The notes: a model not told the origin generated them from the letters alone. DNA of 28,822 nucleotides from Streptosporangiaceae bacterium (GCA_025934635.1 JAICWX010000082.1:1-28822); one strand, 5' to 3'. Shown: positions 1-7,799, numbered from the stretch's first letter. Made by a program: numbers and translations.

Positions 1-4
1 GGTC

Positions 5-23
5 CTGACCGCGTCGCGGTCAG
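5..23. terminator. Hairpin over the MFS stop codon
   Basis: CTGACCGC and GCGGTCAG form a perfect 8-bp stem with a 3-nt loop (GTC). The right arm covers the stop codon of the MFS gene, which is read leftwards. There is no T-tract. A U-less hairpin terminator is an inference from position and strength. Confidence 0.4.
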
Positions 24-1609
24 CCGGCCGGCGCCGCCATCGGGTCCACGCCGGCTAGATCCTTGCGCGTGACCCGGATCGCGACCAGCGTGATCACCAG
101 CGCCAGCACCGCGATCCCGGCCGAGACGAGGAATCCCTTCGAGAAGCCCGTCGCCAGCGCGTGGTCGGTCATCGCCTTCTGCAGCGCGGCGGCCTTGGCG
201 CCGGTCACGTGCTGTCCGGCCGTCGCGGCCGCGGCCGCCTGGGACCGCAGGCTGTTCGCCACCGCGCTCCACGCCACGGTGCCGAGGATCGCCAGCCCGA
301 TCGAGCCGCCGACCTGCTGGCCGACGTTGAGCATGCTGGACGCGATGCCGGCGTCGGCGTTGCCCACCTTGGTCAGCGAGACCAGGGACAGCGGCACGAA
401 CACCAGGCCCAGCCCGAGCGCGGTGAGCATCATCGGCCCGAGCAGGCCGCTGGCGTAGCTGCTGTGCTCGGTGATCCGGGACAGCCAGATCATCCCGCCG
501 GCCATGACCGTGGCGCCGGTGATCATCAGCGGCCGGGCGCCGACGCGGGCGACCAGCTGCGACGCGATCCCGGAGGACGCCATGATCGTGGCGACCATCG
601 GCAGGAAGGCCAGGCCCGCCTTCAGCGGGCTGTATCCCCAGACGCCCTGCACGAAGAGCGTGAGGAAGAAGAACATGCCGAACAGCGCGGTGCCGACGCA
701 CAAGCTGATCAGGTAGGCGCCGGTCCGGTCGCGGCTGCGCAGCACCCGCATCGGGAGCAGCGCGTGCTGGCTGCGCGCCTCGATGAACCCGAACGACACC
801 AGCAGCACCACGGCGGCCACCAGCGAGACGATGACCTTGGTGTCACCCCAGTGCGAGACGCCGCTCGCGCTGGTCGCGGCGTTGGAAAGCCCGTACACCA
901 GGGCCGCGATCCCGAGCGAGCCGGTAATGGCGCCCGGCAGGTCGAAGCGCCCGGTGCGCCGCTCGGACTCCGGCAGCACCCGCGTGGCCAGGACCGCGAC
1001 GACGAGCCCGATCGGCACGTTGACGAACATGACCCAGCGCCAGCTGAGGTAGTTGACCAGCAGGCCGCCGGCGATCAGCCCGACCGCCGCGCCCGCCACG
1101 CTCATCGCCGCGTAGACCCCCAGTGCCCGGTTGCGCGGCGGCCCCTCGGGGAAGGTGACGGCGATCAGCGACAGGGCCGTGGGCGCGGCCATCGCGCCGC
1201 CGACGCCCTGCAGCACGCGCGCGGTGAGCAGCCAGGCCGGGTCGATGGCGAACCCGCCCGCCAGCGAGGCCAGGGTGAAGACGGCGATGCCCGCGATGAA
1301 GATCCGGCGGCGCCCCAGCAGGTCGCCGGACCTCCCGCCGAGCAGCAGCAGCCCGCCGAAGGCGAGCGTGTACGCGTTCACGACCCATTCCAGGCTCGAG
1401 TCAGAGAAGCCGAGCGCGTTCTGGATGTGCGGCAGGGCCACGTTCACGATGGACGAGTCGAGCACGATCATGAGCTGGGCCGTCGCGATGACGGCCAGGG
1501 CCAGGCCGAGCCGCCGCGGCGGCTGTCGTGTGGTCGCGGCGGTGGCGGCGGACCTGGCCGCCACGGTAATACCGGGTGTGATCCCGGTATCTGGTGAGGT
1601 GGCTGACAA
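20..1609 (-). CDS. DHA2-family MFS drug efflux transporter (EmrB/QacA type)
   Basis: A 529-residue 14-helix proton-driven exporter of the plasma membrane, likely extruding hydrophobic drugs. After a cytoplasmic Ala/Thr-rich tail of about 35 residues comes helix 1 with the family motif LDSSIVNVALP (about residues 50-60). Motif A then follows as GGRSGDLLGRR (about 91-101), and hydrophobic segments continue to the C-terminus. The start is TTG at 1609, chosen because an AAGGGG ribosome site lies 6 nt upstream; the first ATG choices would cut into helices. It lies 114 bp downstream of, and on the same strand as, a MarR regulator, the classic repressor-pump arrangement, so induction by a pump substrate is expected. 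The substrate cannot be read from sequence. Confidence 0.93.
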   Translation of the reverse strand: MSATSPDTGITPGITVAARSAATAATTRQPPRRLGLALAVIATAQLMIVLDSSIVNVALPHIQNALGFSDSSLEWVVNAYTLAFGGLLLLGGRSGDLLGRRRIFIAGIAVFTLASLAGGFAIDPAWLLTARVLQGVGGAMAAPTALSLIAVTFPEGPPRNRALGVYAAMSVAGAAVGLIAGGLLVNYLSWRWVMFVNVPIGLVVAVLATRVLPESERRTGRFDLPGAITGSLGIAALVYGLSNAATSASGVSHWGDTKVIVSLVAAVVLLVSFGFIEARSQHALLPMRVLRSRDRTGAYLISLCVGTALFGMFFFLTLFVQGVWGYSPLKAGLAFLPMVATIMASSGIASQLVARVGARPLMITGATVMAGGMIWLSRITEHSSYASGLLGPMMLTALGLGLVFVPLSLVSLTKVGNADAGIASSMLNVGQQVGGSIGLAILGTVAWSAVANSLRSQAAAAATAGQHVTGAKAAALQKAMTDHALATGFSKGFLVSAGIAVLALVITLVAIRVTRKDLAGVDPMAAPAG

Positions 1610-1723
1610 GATAATCCCCTTTGTGTGCGAATTTCGGGCGTAGTCATCCAGCGCCGTGCCGACGTTGGCCCGGCGGGCTGGTAAAGCTGTGTAAGAGAAC
1701 CCCGTAGGCAGAACGGACGCTGG

Positions 1724-2185
1724 CTACCCGCTCCCCGCGGCCAGCATCTTCTCGATAAGGGCGAGGAAGAGGTGGCGCTCCTTCTCGTCGAGGGCGTAAC
1801 ACCAGGGCATCCGCAGGGCCAGTTCCTGCATCATCTGCTCCTTGACGGCGATGCCCTCCGGGGTAAGCACCAGGTTCTTCACCCGGCGGTCCCGCGGGCT
1901 GGGCTCGCGACGGGCCAGCCCGCGCCGTTCGAGCGTGTCGGCGATGGTCGTGACGAAGGACGCGTCGCAGCTCATGTGCTGCGCCAGTTCCTTCATCGTC
2001 ATGACCTCGTCGAGCTTGAACAGCGCCAGCAGGTCGCTGGGGGCGATGCCGAAGCGGTCGGCGATCGACTGGCTGATCGCGCCGGCCCGCTTCACGAGAC
2101 CCGTCAGCCCGTTCACGATGCCCCGGTCCACGTCGTTGCCGCGTGGAACAACGGGAGCCCCGATCACCTCGTCCGTCTCGTTCAT
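1724..2185 (-). CDS. MarR-family transcriptional regulator
   Basis: A 153-residue winged-helix protein of usual MarR length. The DNA-binding core runs from about residue 45 to 110 (LLALFKLDE, MKELAQHMSCDASFVTTIAD, RGLARREPSPRDRRVKNL); the DRR wing motif is typical. The start is ATG at 2185, favoured over the upstream in-frame codon at 2209 by a strong GGGAGGTGAT ribosome site. A 17-bp palindrome lies about 40-60 bp upstream and is a likely autoregulatory operator. The MFS exporter follows on the same strand, so this is probably its ligand-responsive repressor. The single Cys in the recognition region (MSCDAS) could be redox-active, but that is speculation. Confidence 0.93.
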   Translation of the reverse strand: MNETDEVIGAPVVPRGNDVDRGIVNGLTGLVKRAGAISQSIADRFGIAPSDLLALFKLDEVMTMKELAQHMSCDASFVTTIADTLERRGLARREPSPRDRRVKNLVLTPEGIAVKEQMMQELALRMPWCYALDEKERHLFLALIEKMLAAGSG

Positions 2186-2226
2186 GCTGATCACCTCCCG
2201 TCCGCGCATCTCTTGACCCGCTAAAC

Positions 2227-2243
2227 AGTTGACCTACTCAACT
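2227..2243. promoter_or_regulatory. Putative MarR operator palindrome
   Basis: AGTTGA-cctac-TCAACT is a perfect inverted repeat (6-bp arms, 5-nt spacer) in the gap between the methyltransferase and the MarR gene. The same half-site appears in the second MarR locus near 27.7 kb. Its role as operator is inferred from symmetry and position. Confidence 0.55.
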
Positions 2244-2282
2244 TATTCCGGGAGTCCTGCGGCGACGATGATCCGGACGCGT

Positions 2283-3107
2283 CTAAGGCCGGATGCCGGT
2301 GGCGACGAGGTGCGGTCCGAAGCCGACCAGCTCAGGCACCCGCTCGATGGCCCGCGCCACCTCCAGCGCCACCGACCGCTCGGCCGGATCCGCCAGCCGC
2401 GCGTCCAGGTCGCCAAGGATGAACGCCGGTCCCTCGACGCTGACCAGGTCCGCGACCTCGAGCCCGGCGTCCGCGAGTTCGGACCGCAGTTCCTCCGGCC
2501 GGTGGCAGAACGCGGTGAACGCCCCTTCCTGGAACGGCGGGATCACCCCGGTGCGGTCGATCTCGTCGATGAGGCCGGTCACCTCCGGGTGCTTGACGTA
2601 GATCCGTTCCCGGAGCATGCCGTCGATCCGGGCGGCCCAGCGCGAGATCGCCGCCGCGAACACCGCTCCGCCCGGCCGCACGATCCGGGCGCACTCCCGC
2701 AGCGCGCCAACCCGCTCGGCCCGGTCCAGCAGGTGGTACAGCGGCCCGAGCAGCAGGACCGCGTCCGCCGAGGCGTCGGGCAGGTCGAGGTCCCGCACGT
2801 CGCCGACCGCGGTGTGAATCCCCGGCACCCCCGCCGCGTCCGCCGTGAGCTGCTCGACGTGCAACGGCATCAGGTCCCGGTGCTCGACCTGGTACCCCAG
2901 CGATGCCAGCCACAGCGCGTACCGTCCCGGCCCGCCGCCGATGTCCGCGACCACGGCGGGTGCGGCCGGCAGCCGCCGCCGCACGATCTCGGTCGTCCGG
3001 GTGAACTCGAGCTCCCCGCGCCCGTCGCTCAGCCGCTCCCGCTCCATGCCCCGCTGGTAGTACGCGTGCAGCGCCTCGTCCGTCTCCATGCCTCGCGACT
3101 GTGGCAT
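2283..3107 (-). CDS. Class I SAM-dependent methyltransferase
   Basis: About 274 residues. Motif I of the SAM-binding Rossmann fold is VVADIGGGPGRYALWLA, followed by motif II with an acidic end (VEHRDLMP) and the later DAVLLLGPLYHLLD segment that matches motif IV/post-I of this fold. The N-terminal HAYYQRGMERERL stretch resembles other small-molecule methyltransferases of this type. Start choice is uncertain. ATG at 3107 has a GGGG-rich site just upstream; ATG at 3089 gives a shorter but complete protein with its ribosome site too close; ATG at 3137 is also in frame. It ends 97 bp before the MarR start on the same strand, so it may share transcription with the MarR-pump pair. Substrate unknown. 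Confidence 0.88.
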   Translation of the reverse strand: MPQSRGMETDEALHAYYQRGMERERLSDGRGELEFTRTTEIVRRRLPAAPAVVADIGGGPGRYALWLASLGYQVEHRDLMPLHVEQLTADAAGVPGIHTAVGDVRDLDLPDASADAVLLLGPLYHLLDRAERVGALRECARIVRPGGAVFAAAISRWAARIDGMLRERIYVKHPEVTGLIDEIDRTGVIPPFQEGAFTAFCHRPEELRSELADAGLEVADLVSVEGPAFILGDLDARLADPAERSVALEVARAIERVPELVGFGPHLVATGIRP

Positions 3108-3190
3108 ATCCCCGCCCCGCCAGCCACCCATTAACACCCGCCGGAAGGACCAGCGCCACCGCTGGCTGCCGATTAGGGCAAGCTAGGAGC

Positions 3191-4177
3191 ATGCGGGTAG
3201 GGGTGCGGGTCGTCTCGCTGATCACGGCTGCCGTCATCGCCGGCGGGGCAGCGGCCTGCACGGCCGCGCCCGGGGGAGGTCAGTCTCAGCCCGCCGCCAA
3301 GCTGGCCACGAGCGCCACCGCGCGCCCATCCGCCAGGACCGCCAGCCCCACTCCCAGCCCGTCCGTCACCCCCGCCATCCAGGTGTCCGGCGCCCCCCGG
3401 GGAGTCAAGGCCAAGGGCGCCGTCATCGCCGACGCGGCCACCGGCCAGGTGCTGTGGAGCCGTGCCCTCGGCACCGAACGGCCGATGGCGAGCGTCACCA
3501 AGGTGATGACCGCCCTGCTCGTGCTGAAAGCCAACAACCTCGGGCAGCAGATCCGGGTGCCGAAGGCCGCCTTCACCTACGCCTGGAAGAACGGCGGCGA
3601 GAGCGCGGCCCTGCACCCGGGCGACACCCTCACGGCCCAGCAGCTGCTGAACGCGCTGCTGCTGCCGTCCGGCGCGGACGCCGCCTACACCCTCGCCGAC
3701 ACTTACGGCCCCGGCCTGGATGCCTTCATCGCCCAGATGAACGCGACCGCGGCCCAGCTGGGCATGCTGCACACCCACTTCACCTCGCCGGACGGCCTGC
3801 CCTACCCGACCGAGACCGCGACCTACTCCACCCCGTCCGACCTGCTCATCCTGGGCCTGGCGGCGATGAAGTACCCGGTGTTCCGGTCGATCGTCGACCA
3901 GCGCTTCTATAACCTGCCGAAGCAGAAGGGGCAGCACCACCAGTACTGGTGGGACAACACCGACGGGCTGATCGGCCACTACCAGGGCGCCCTGGGGATC
4001 AAGACCGGCTACACCGACAAGGCCCTGCACTGCCTGCTGTTCGAGGCGACCAGGAACGGCCGCACGCTGATCGGGGTCGTCCTCGGCAGCCCGGCCACCG
4101 GCGTGAACGCCGGCGCCCAGGACGCCGAGAAGCTGCTCAACTGGGGCTTCGGGCTGCCGAAGATCGCCGCCGGCTAG
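3191..4177 (+). CDS. D-alanyl-D-alanine carboxypeptidase (peptidase S11, DacA/PBP5 type)
   Basis: A 328-residue penicillin-binding protein that trims the terminal D-Ala of peptidoglycan stem peptides outside the membrane. A hydrophobic signal segment (residues 5-22) ends in AAAC, a weak lipobox with Cys23, so it may be a lipoprotein. A low-complexity Ser/Thr/Pro/Ala linker (about 30-62) follows, then the catalytic domain. SVTK (Ser101, Lys104) is the SxxK active site and KTG (271-273) the third motif. The second motif reads SGA (160-162) instead of the usual SGN. The start is ATG at 3191 with AGGAG directly upstream; an in-frame codon at 3101 overlaps the divergent methyltransferase and would bury the signal peptide. 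The short C-terminus lacks an obvious membrane anchor, which fits anchoring at the N-terminus. Confidence 0.92.
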   Translation: MRVGVRVVSLITAAVIAGGAAACTAAPGGGQSQPAAKLATSATARPSARTASPTPSPSVTPAIQVSGAPRGVKAKGAVIADAATGQVLWSRALGTERPMASVTKVMTALLVLKANNLGQQIRVPKAAFTYAWKNGGESAALHPGDTLTAQQLLNALLLPSGADAAYTLADTYGPGLDAFIAQMNATAAQLGMLHTHFTSPDGLPYPTETATYSTPSDLLILGLAAMKYPVFRSIVDQRFYNLPKQKGQHHQYWWDNTDGLIGHYQGALGIKTGYTDKALHCLLFEATRNGRTLIGVVLGSPATGVNAGAQDAEKLLNWGFGLPKIAAG

Positions 4178-4205
4178 CCCGCGGGCCCGGCTAACCCGCG
4201 GGCCC
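4172..4205 (+). repeat. 17-bp tandem duplication between convergent genes
   Basis: Two adjacent 17-mers, GGCTAGCCCGCGGGCCC (4172-4188) and GGCTAACCCGCGGGCCC (4189-4205), differ at one base. Copy 1 supplies the TAG stop of the carboxypeptidase. Copy 2, read on the other strand, supplies the TAG stop of the alpha/beta hydrolase. Confidence 0.8.
4177..4203. terminator. Bidirectional hairpin between convergent genes
   Basis: GCCCGCGGG (4177-4185) pairs with CCCGCGGGC (4195-4203) across a 9-nt loop: a 9-bp all-G/C stem made possible by the tandem duplication. It sits at the meeting point of two convergent transcripts. There is no T-tract, so it is called from stem strength and position. Confidence 0.6.
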
Positions 4206-5048
4206 CGCCAACCGCAGCATCGCCGCGATCACGGTCGCCCACCACGCCCGCGGCGGCGCCTGATGCCCGACGCCTTCCAGCGGCAGCAGCTCTGCCCCCG
4301 GAATCTCGCGGGCCAGCGCCTCGCCATGGCCGAACGGGAACAGCGGATCCGCCGTGCCGTGGATCACCAGGGTCGGGACGGCAATCTCCCCGCGAGCCGG
4401 CTCACCCGGCGCGGCCAGCCCGTGGTTCAGCCCGCTGGCCGCGACATCCCTGGTCCGGTCGACGGAAAGCGCGACCGCCGCGCGCACCTGCGCCTCGTCG
4501 AAGTATTCGGCCGGCTCCAGCTGCCGCTCGTAGTCGGTGAGGTAGTCGATGACGGCCGCCCGTTCGGTCCATCGCGGTTTCGGGACCTCCGCCGCGAACC
4601 AGGCCTGCAGTTTTTCCGACGGCGGCGGCAGCGCTGCCCGGTCCGCCCCGGCCGCCACCGGGCTGGTCGAGATCAGCACCAGCGAGTCCACCCGCTCCGG
4701 ACGAGCCAGCGCCACCTGCTGCGCGAGGGCGCCGCCCATCGAGATCCCGGCCAGCTGAGCGCTCGCCCGCCCGAGCGCGTCCAGCACCCCCACCGCGTCA
4801 AGGGCCAGGTCCGCGCCGGTGTACCCGGGCTTCCCGGCCGGGTAGCTGACCGACTGCCCGGTGTCCCGGTGGTCGTACCGGATGACGAACCGCCCGCCCG
4901 CCGCCAGCCGCTCGCAGAACTCCGGCTCCCACCCGTCCATCGAGCTGCTCATGCCGGCGATCAGCAAGATCGCCGGATCGGCCGCGTCACCAACCGTGTC
5001 CACGCACAGGCCGACGCCGTTGACGTCGACGATCCGCGGCCCGTCCAT
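4191..5048 (-). CDS. Alpha/beta hydrolase (RdmC/methylesterase-like)
   Basis: About 285 residues with the full alpha/beta-hydrolase catalytic set: oxyanion region near LLIAGMSSSMDGWEP, nucleophile elbow GISMGG (Ser about 103), acid in HGTADPLFP and His in VGHQAPP. The RYDHRDTGQS segment is typical of aclacinomycin-methylesterase-like enzymes; the real ester substrate is unknown. The start is ATG at 5048, which overlaps the stop of the upstream reductase as TGATG, or the GTG just before it at 5051. Either way translation is coupled to that gene, so the two act as one operon. It ends in the shared terminator facing the carboxypeptidase gene. Confidence 0.9.
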   Translation of the reverse strand: MDGPRIVDVNGVGLCVDTVGDAADPAILLIAGMSSSMDGWEPEFCERLAAGGRFVIRYDHRDTGQSVSYPAGKPGYTGADLALDAVGVLDALGRASAQLAGISMGGALAQQVALARPERVDSLVLISTSPVAAGADRAALPPPSEKLQAWFAAEVPKPRWTERAAVIDYLTDYERQLEPAEYFDEAQVRAAVALSVDRTRDVAASGLNHGLAAPGEPARGEIAVPTLVIHGTADPLFPFGHGEALAREIPGAELLPLEGVGHQAPPRAWWATVIAAMLRLAGPAG

Positions 5049-5605
5049 CACGCGGGCCGGTACCGCACGTTCACGGCCGCGACGGGATCGCCGTCACCAA
5101 CCCGATGGAGCCGAACGGGCTTACCTCCGACCCTCCCGTACAGCCGCACGCCGTCGCCGAGCAGGACCGGCAGGATATGCAGGTCGATCTCGTCGATCAG
5201 CCCCCGCTCGAGCAGCTGGGCGCCGATCGTGGGGGAGAACACCTCGAGGTTCTTGCCGCCGGCCGCCGCCAGCCCGATCCGCACCGCCTCGGCCGGGTCG
5301 CAGCTGAGGAACGTGACCCCGTCGGCGGGCACCGCGTCCCCGGGGTGGTGGGTCAGCACGAAGATCGGCCCCTGCCAGGCGCCGCCGTACGGCCGGGCGC
5401 CGCCGATGGCCTGGTCCCAGCCGTCCCGGCCGCCCAGGATGGCGCCCGTCGTCGTGATGTACTCGTCGTGCAGGCCCGGGCGGACCGAGACCCCGCCCAT
5501 CCAGTCCAATGTCGCGTGGTCCGGCCCGGCCACGAACCCGTCCAGGGACATCGCGAAGTGAAAGAGCACCTTCCCGGCTGCCGTCTGCGGCGTGGTGTCG
5601 TCCAT
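5048..5605 (-). CDS. RibD C-terminal/dihydrofolate-reductase-like protein
   Basis: About 185 residues with the hallmarks of the stand-alone RibD-C/DHFR-like family. It begins with VLFHFAMSLDGFVAGPD, has a central GGRDGWDQA loop that corresponds to the nucleotide-binding turn, and ends with LIDEIDLHILPVLLGDGVRLYG, the most conserved block. NADPH-dependent reduction of a heterocycle is the general expectation; the substrate is unknown. The start is ATG at 5605, which places the family N-terminus correctly. The frame is open to 5830, but that extension crosses the divergent HxlR gene. A TATAAG -10-like element on this strand (5618-5613) and the palindrome at 5626-5638 lie just upstream. Confidence 0.9.
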   Translation of the reverse strand: MDDTTPQTAAGKVLFHFAMSLDGFVAGPDHATLDWMGGVSVRPGLHDEYITTTGAILGGRDGWDQAIGGARPYGGAWQGPIFVLTHHPGDAVPADGVTFLSCDPAEAVRIGLAAAGGKNLEVFSPTIGAQLLERGLIDEIDLHILPVLLGDGVRLYGRVGGKPVRLHRVGDGDPVAAVNVRYRPA

Positions 5606-5625
5606 GAAGCCCCTTATAAGTCTGC

Positions 5626-5638
5626 TTGCAAAATGCAA
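5626..5638. promoter_or_regulatory. Putative HxlR operator
   Basis: TTGCA-aaa-TGCAA is a perfect palindrome in the 91-bp gap between divergent operons. A further TTGCAA occurs at 5673-5678. The palindrome would overlap the promoter of the reductase gene, fitting repression of the leftward operon by the HxlR protein encoded to the right. Confidence 0.5.
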
Positions 5639-5696
5639 TCGGTAGGTCCACGTTAGGCCAACCGGTGGTAGATTGCAACCAGATTGGGGTGCGACG

Positions 5697-6212
5697 ATGA
5701 CAGAGCTAGCGATGGCGGGGCCAACGGTGACGGGGCCGGCGCGGTCGGGCTGCCCGATCAACGCCGCGGTCGAGGCGTTCGGCGACAGCTGGAGCCTGCT
5801 CGTGCTGCGGGACGTGATGTTCGGCGGCAAGCGCTACTTCCGGGAGCTGCTGGCCGGCTCCGAGGAGGGGATCGCCTCCAACATCCTCGCCGACCGGCTC
5901 AAGCGGCTGGTCCGGGCCGGCCTGCTGACCCGCGCGGACGCCGGCCCGGGACGGCGGGCCGCCTACAGCCTGACCGAGGCGTCGATCCAGCTGGTGCCGG
6001 TCTTCGCCCAGCTCGGCGAGTGGGGCCTGCGCCACCGCCCGACCACCGAGCGGCTCCGGGTGCGGGCCGAGCTGCTGGCCGACGGCGGCCCGGACCTGTG
6101 GCGCGACTTCATGGCCGAGCTCCGCACCGTCCACCTCGGCGCGCCGGCCCCGGACCGCGACGGTCCCAGCGTCGCCGAACGCCTGGCCGGCGCCTACGCC
6201 GCCGCGCTCTGA
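5697..6212 (+). CDS. HxlR-family transcriptional regulator
   Basis: A 171-residue winged-helix regulator. The family signature is clear: SGCPINAAVEAFGDSWSLLVLRD, FRELL, EGIASNILADRLKRLVRAGLLTR and YSLTEASIQLVPVFAQLGEWG. The Cys near the N-terminus (SGC) matches the conserved redox-sensing Cys of many HxlR proteins. The start is ATG at 5697; an in-frame TTG at 5673 lacks a ribosome site. A C-terminal tail of about 60 residues beyond the core HTH is longer than in minimal HxlR proteins. The next gene begins 13 bp after its stop, so it is the first gene of an operon with a hydrolase, and it is divergent from the reductase-hydrolase operon it probably controls. Confidence 0.93.
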   Translation: MTELAMAGPTVTGPARSGCPINAAVEAFGDSWSLLVLRDVMFGGKRYFRELLAGSEEGIASNILADRLKRLVRAGLLTRADAGPGRRAAYSLTEASIQLVPVFAQLGEWGLRHRPTTERLRVRAELLADGGPDLWRDFMAELRTVHLGAPAPDRDGPSVAERLAGAYAAAL

Positions 6213-6225
6213 GGAGGCTAGCCAG

Positions 6226-7119
6226 GTGGAGACGGAGGACATCGCCTTCCCCGGGGCCGGGGTGCAGCTGAGCGGGTCCATCACCTGCCCCGACACCGAT
6301 CCCGGCTGTCCCGGCGTGGTCCTGATCGGCGGCTCGGGCCCCTCGGACCGGCATAACGGCGGGTACTTCGACGCGCTGCGCACGCACCTGGCCGGCGCCG
6401 GCGTCGCGGTACTCGCCTACGACACGCGCGGCGCCGGCCAGTCCACCGGTGCCTGGCCGACGGCCACCGTCGATGACCTGGCGCAGGACGCCGCCGCCGC
6501 CGTCGCGGCGCTGCAGGCACATCCCCGGGTCGCCGCCGGCACCGTCGGCGTCCTGGGCCACAGCGAAGGCGGCTGGGTCGCCCTGCGCCTGTGCGCCCAG
6601 CGGCGAACGCCACGGCACCTGATCATGAATTCCTGCCCGGCCCTATCGTTCGCCGCATCCGAAGTGTCCGCCCTGACCGCCGCCGGCGCCGAGCCCGCCG
6701 CCGCCGCGGCGCTGATGCAGCAGCTGACCGCGGCCGCGCGGACGGGCCGCGACCATCACCACGGACAGCAGATCTTCGCCGCCTACCAGCACGAACCCTG
6801 GTACCCGCTGCTGAGCGCGGGCGGGTTCACCCTGGACGAGACCACCTGGGCGCAGCTGACCGCCTGGGGTGACTACGACCCCGCCGGCGACCTGGCCCGC
6901 CTGATGACTCCCACCCTGGCCATCCTCGGGGAGGACGATCCGCTGGTCCCGGTCCGCGCCAGCGTCGAGCGTTACCAGCAGACCGCCGCCCGCACCGGGC
7001 GGCCCCAGCAGACCTGCGTCTTTCCCGGCGCCGACCACCGGCTGCAGGTCACCGCGGGCTTTGCCCCGGGCTACCTGACGCGGCTGAGCACCTGGTGCCA
7101 CCATCAGGGAACCGGCTGA
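6226..7119 (+). CDS. Alpha/beta hydrolase (dienelactone-hydrolase/serine-aminopeptidase-like)
   Basis: A 297-residue single-domain hydrolase. Visible elements are the N-terminal strand pair (VVLIGGSGPSDRHN), the AYDTRGAGQS turn, the nucleophile elbow GHSEGGW (Ser113), the acid in LGEDDPLVPV and the His in FPGADHRLQV. The start is GTG at 6226, supported by GAGGAGG that overlaps the HxlR stop codon. Co-transcribed with the HxlR regulator. The GGSGPSDRxN opening is typical of bacterial esterases acting on acyl groups of unknown identity. No signal peptide, so it is cytoplasmic. Confidence 0.9.
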   Translation: METEDIAFPGAGVQLSGSITCPDTDPGCPGVVLIGGSGPSDRHNGGYFDALRTHLAGAGVAVLAYDTRGAGQSTGAWPTATVDDLAQDAAAAVAALQAHPRVAAGTVGVLGHSEGGWVALRLCAQRRTPRHLIMNSCPALSFAASEVSALTAAGAEPAAAAALMQQLTAAARTGRDHHHGQQIFAAYQHEPWYPLLSAGGFTLDETTWAQLTAWGDYDPAGDLARLMTPTLAILGEDDPLVPVRASVERYQQTAARTGRPQQTCVFPGADHRLQVTAGFAPGYLTRLSTWCHHQGTG

Positions 7120-7122
7120 TCA

Positions 7123-7206
7123 TCGCGGCAGCCCGTTCGGCTGACGGAAGCCGGCCAGGCCCTGCGCGCCCACGGGCCGCGGATGGCTGAACTGATTCGG
7201 GTCCGG
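7123..7206 (+). pseudogene. Short LysR-type HTH remnant
   Basis: Right after the hydrolase stop, and in the same frame, the DNA reads PVRLTEAGQALRAHGPRMAE and then LIRVRLRR. This matches the end of a LysR-type helix-turn-helix domain (consensus around vrLTeAGeaLl.yarril). There is no start, no upstream HTH and no ligand domain, and the convergent YCII gene begins at once. It looks like a scrap of a deleted regulator. Similarity is judged by eye over about 28 codons. Confidence 0.4.
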
Positions 7207-7758
7207 CTACGACGGCCGCCCGCCGAAGTCCCAGTTGTGCACCTCCACGTCGGCGTACCGGTCCCGGGTCAGGACCGCGCCGGCCGCCGCCGGATCCAGC
7301 GCCTGGATCAAGGCGGCGGTACCCAGCCAGGTGCCGCCGTCGTCAGCGAGCAGCGGTCCGTACGCGATGAGCTCGTCCCGGTCCGGTGGCACGTCAAGGT
7401 CCGCGGCCGGACCGGCGCCGAGGCCCAGCACCAGGTACCGGTTACCGCCGGCCCGGCCGCCGGGGAAGTCCCACATGGTTCGGCCCAGCAGGTTGCGCCA
7501 CCGGCGCAGCAGCACGTCGCGGTACACCCCGGCCTGGTAGTTGGGCTCATCGAAGGCGAATGCGCGGGCCGTGGCGGGGTGGGGGAGATCGACGATGTGC
7601 GCGCTGCCGGTGGCCATCTCGCCGTCGTCGGTGAGGGTGGGGCCCCGGGCGATCAGCTGCGCCTGGTACCGGTCCATGTACGACCAGTGCTTCTCCGCCA
7701 GCTCGTCACGCAGTAGCGCCGAGCCCGGCCGGTCGCGGTGATACGCGAAAAATTCCAT
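7207..7758 (-). CDS. YCII-domain protein, two-module length
   Basis: A 183-residue protein whose first half is a YCII domain: MEFFAYHRDRPGS, then LIARGPTLTDDGEMATGSAHIVDLP and ARAFAFDEPNYQAGVYRDVLLRRW. The second half (TMWDFPG, DRDELIAYGPLLADDGGTWLGTAALIQA, DRYADVEVHNWDFGGRPS) repeats the same pattern, so the protein looks like a fused tandem of two YCII-type modules; single YCII proteins are about half this length. YCII folds are ferredoxin-like and often sit near redox or sigma-factor genes; activity is unknown. It starts 41 bp after the TetR stop on the same strand and is probably co-transcribed with it. Confidence 0.85.
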   Translation of the reverse strand: MEFFAYHRDRPGSALLRDELAEKHWSYMDRYQAQLIARGPTLTDDGEMATGSAHIVDLPHPATARAFAFDEPNYQAGVYRDVLLRRWRNLLGRTMWDFPGGRAGGNRYLVLGLGAGPAADLDVPPDRDELIAYGPLLADDGGTWLGTAALIQALDPAAAGAVLTRDRYADVEVHNWDFGGRPS

Positions 7759-7799
7759 GTCACCTCACTTGTCGTGGCTATCCGTCTTGGCCTTTTCCG

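Noticed and set aside
161..1597. A 478-codon + strand frame opposite the MFS gene, and similar long frames opposite the reductase, dehydrogenase and ABC genes
   Set aside because: Low-complexity Arg/Gly/Asp/Gln composition, no motifs and no ribosome sites; they mirror the codon bias of the real genes.
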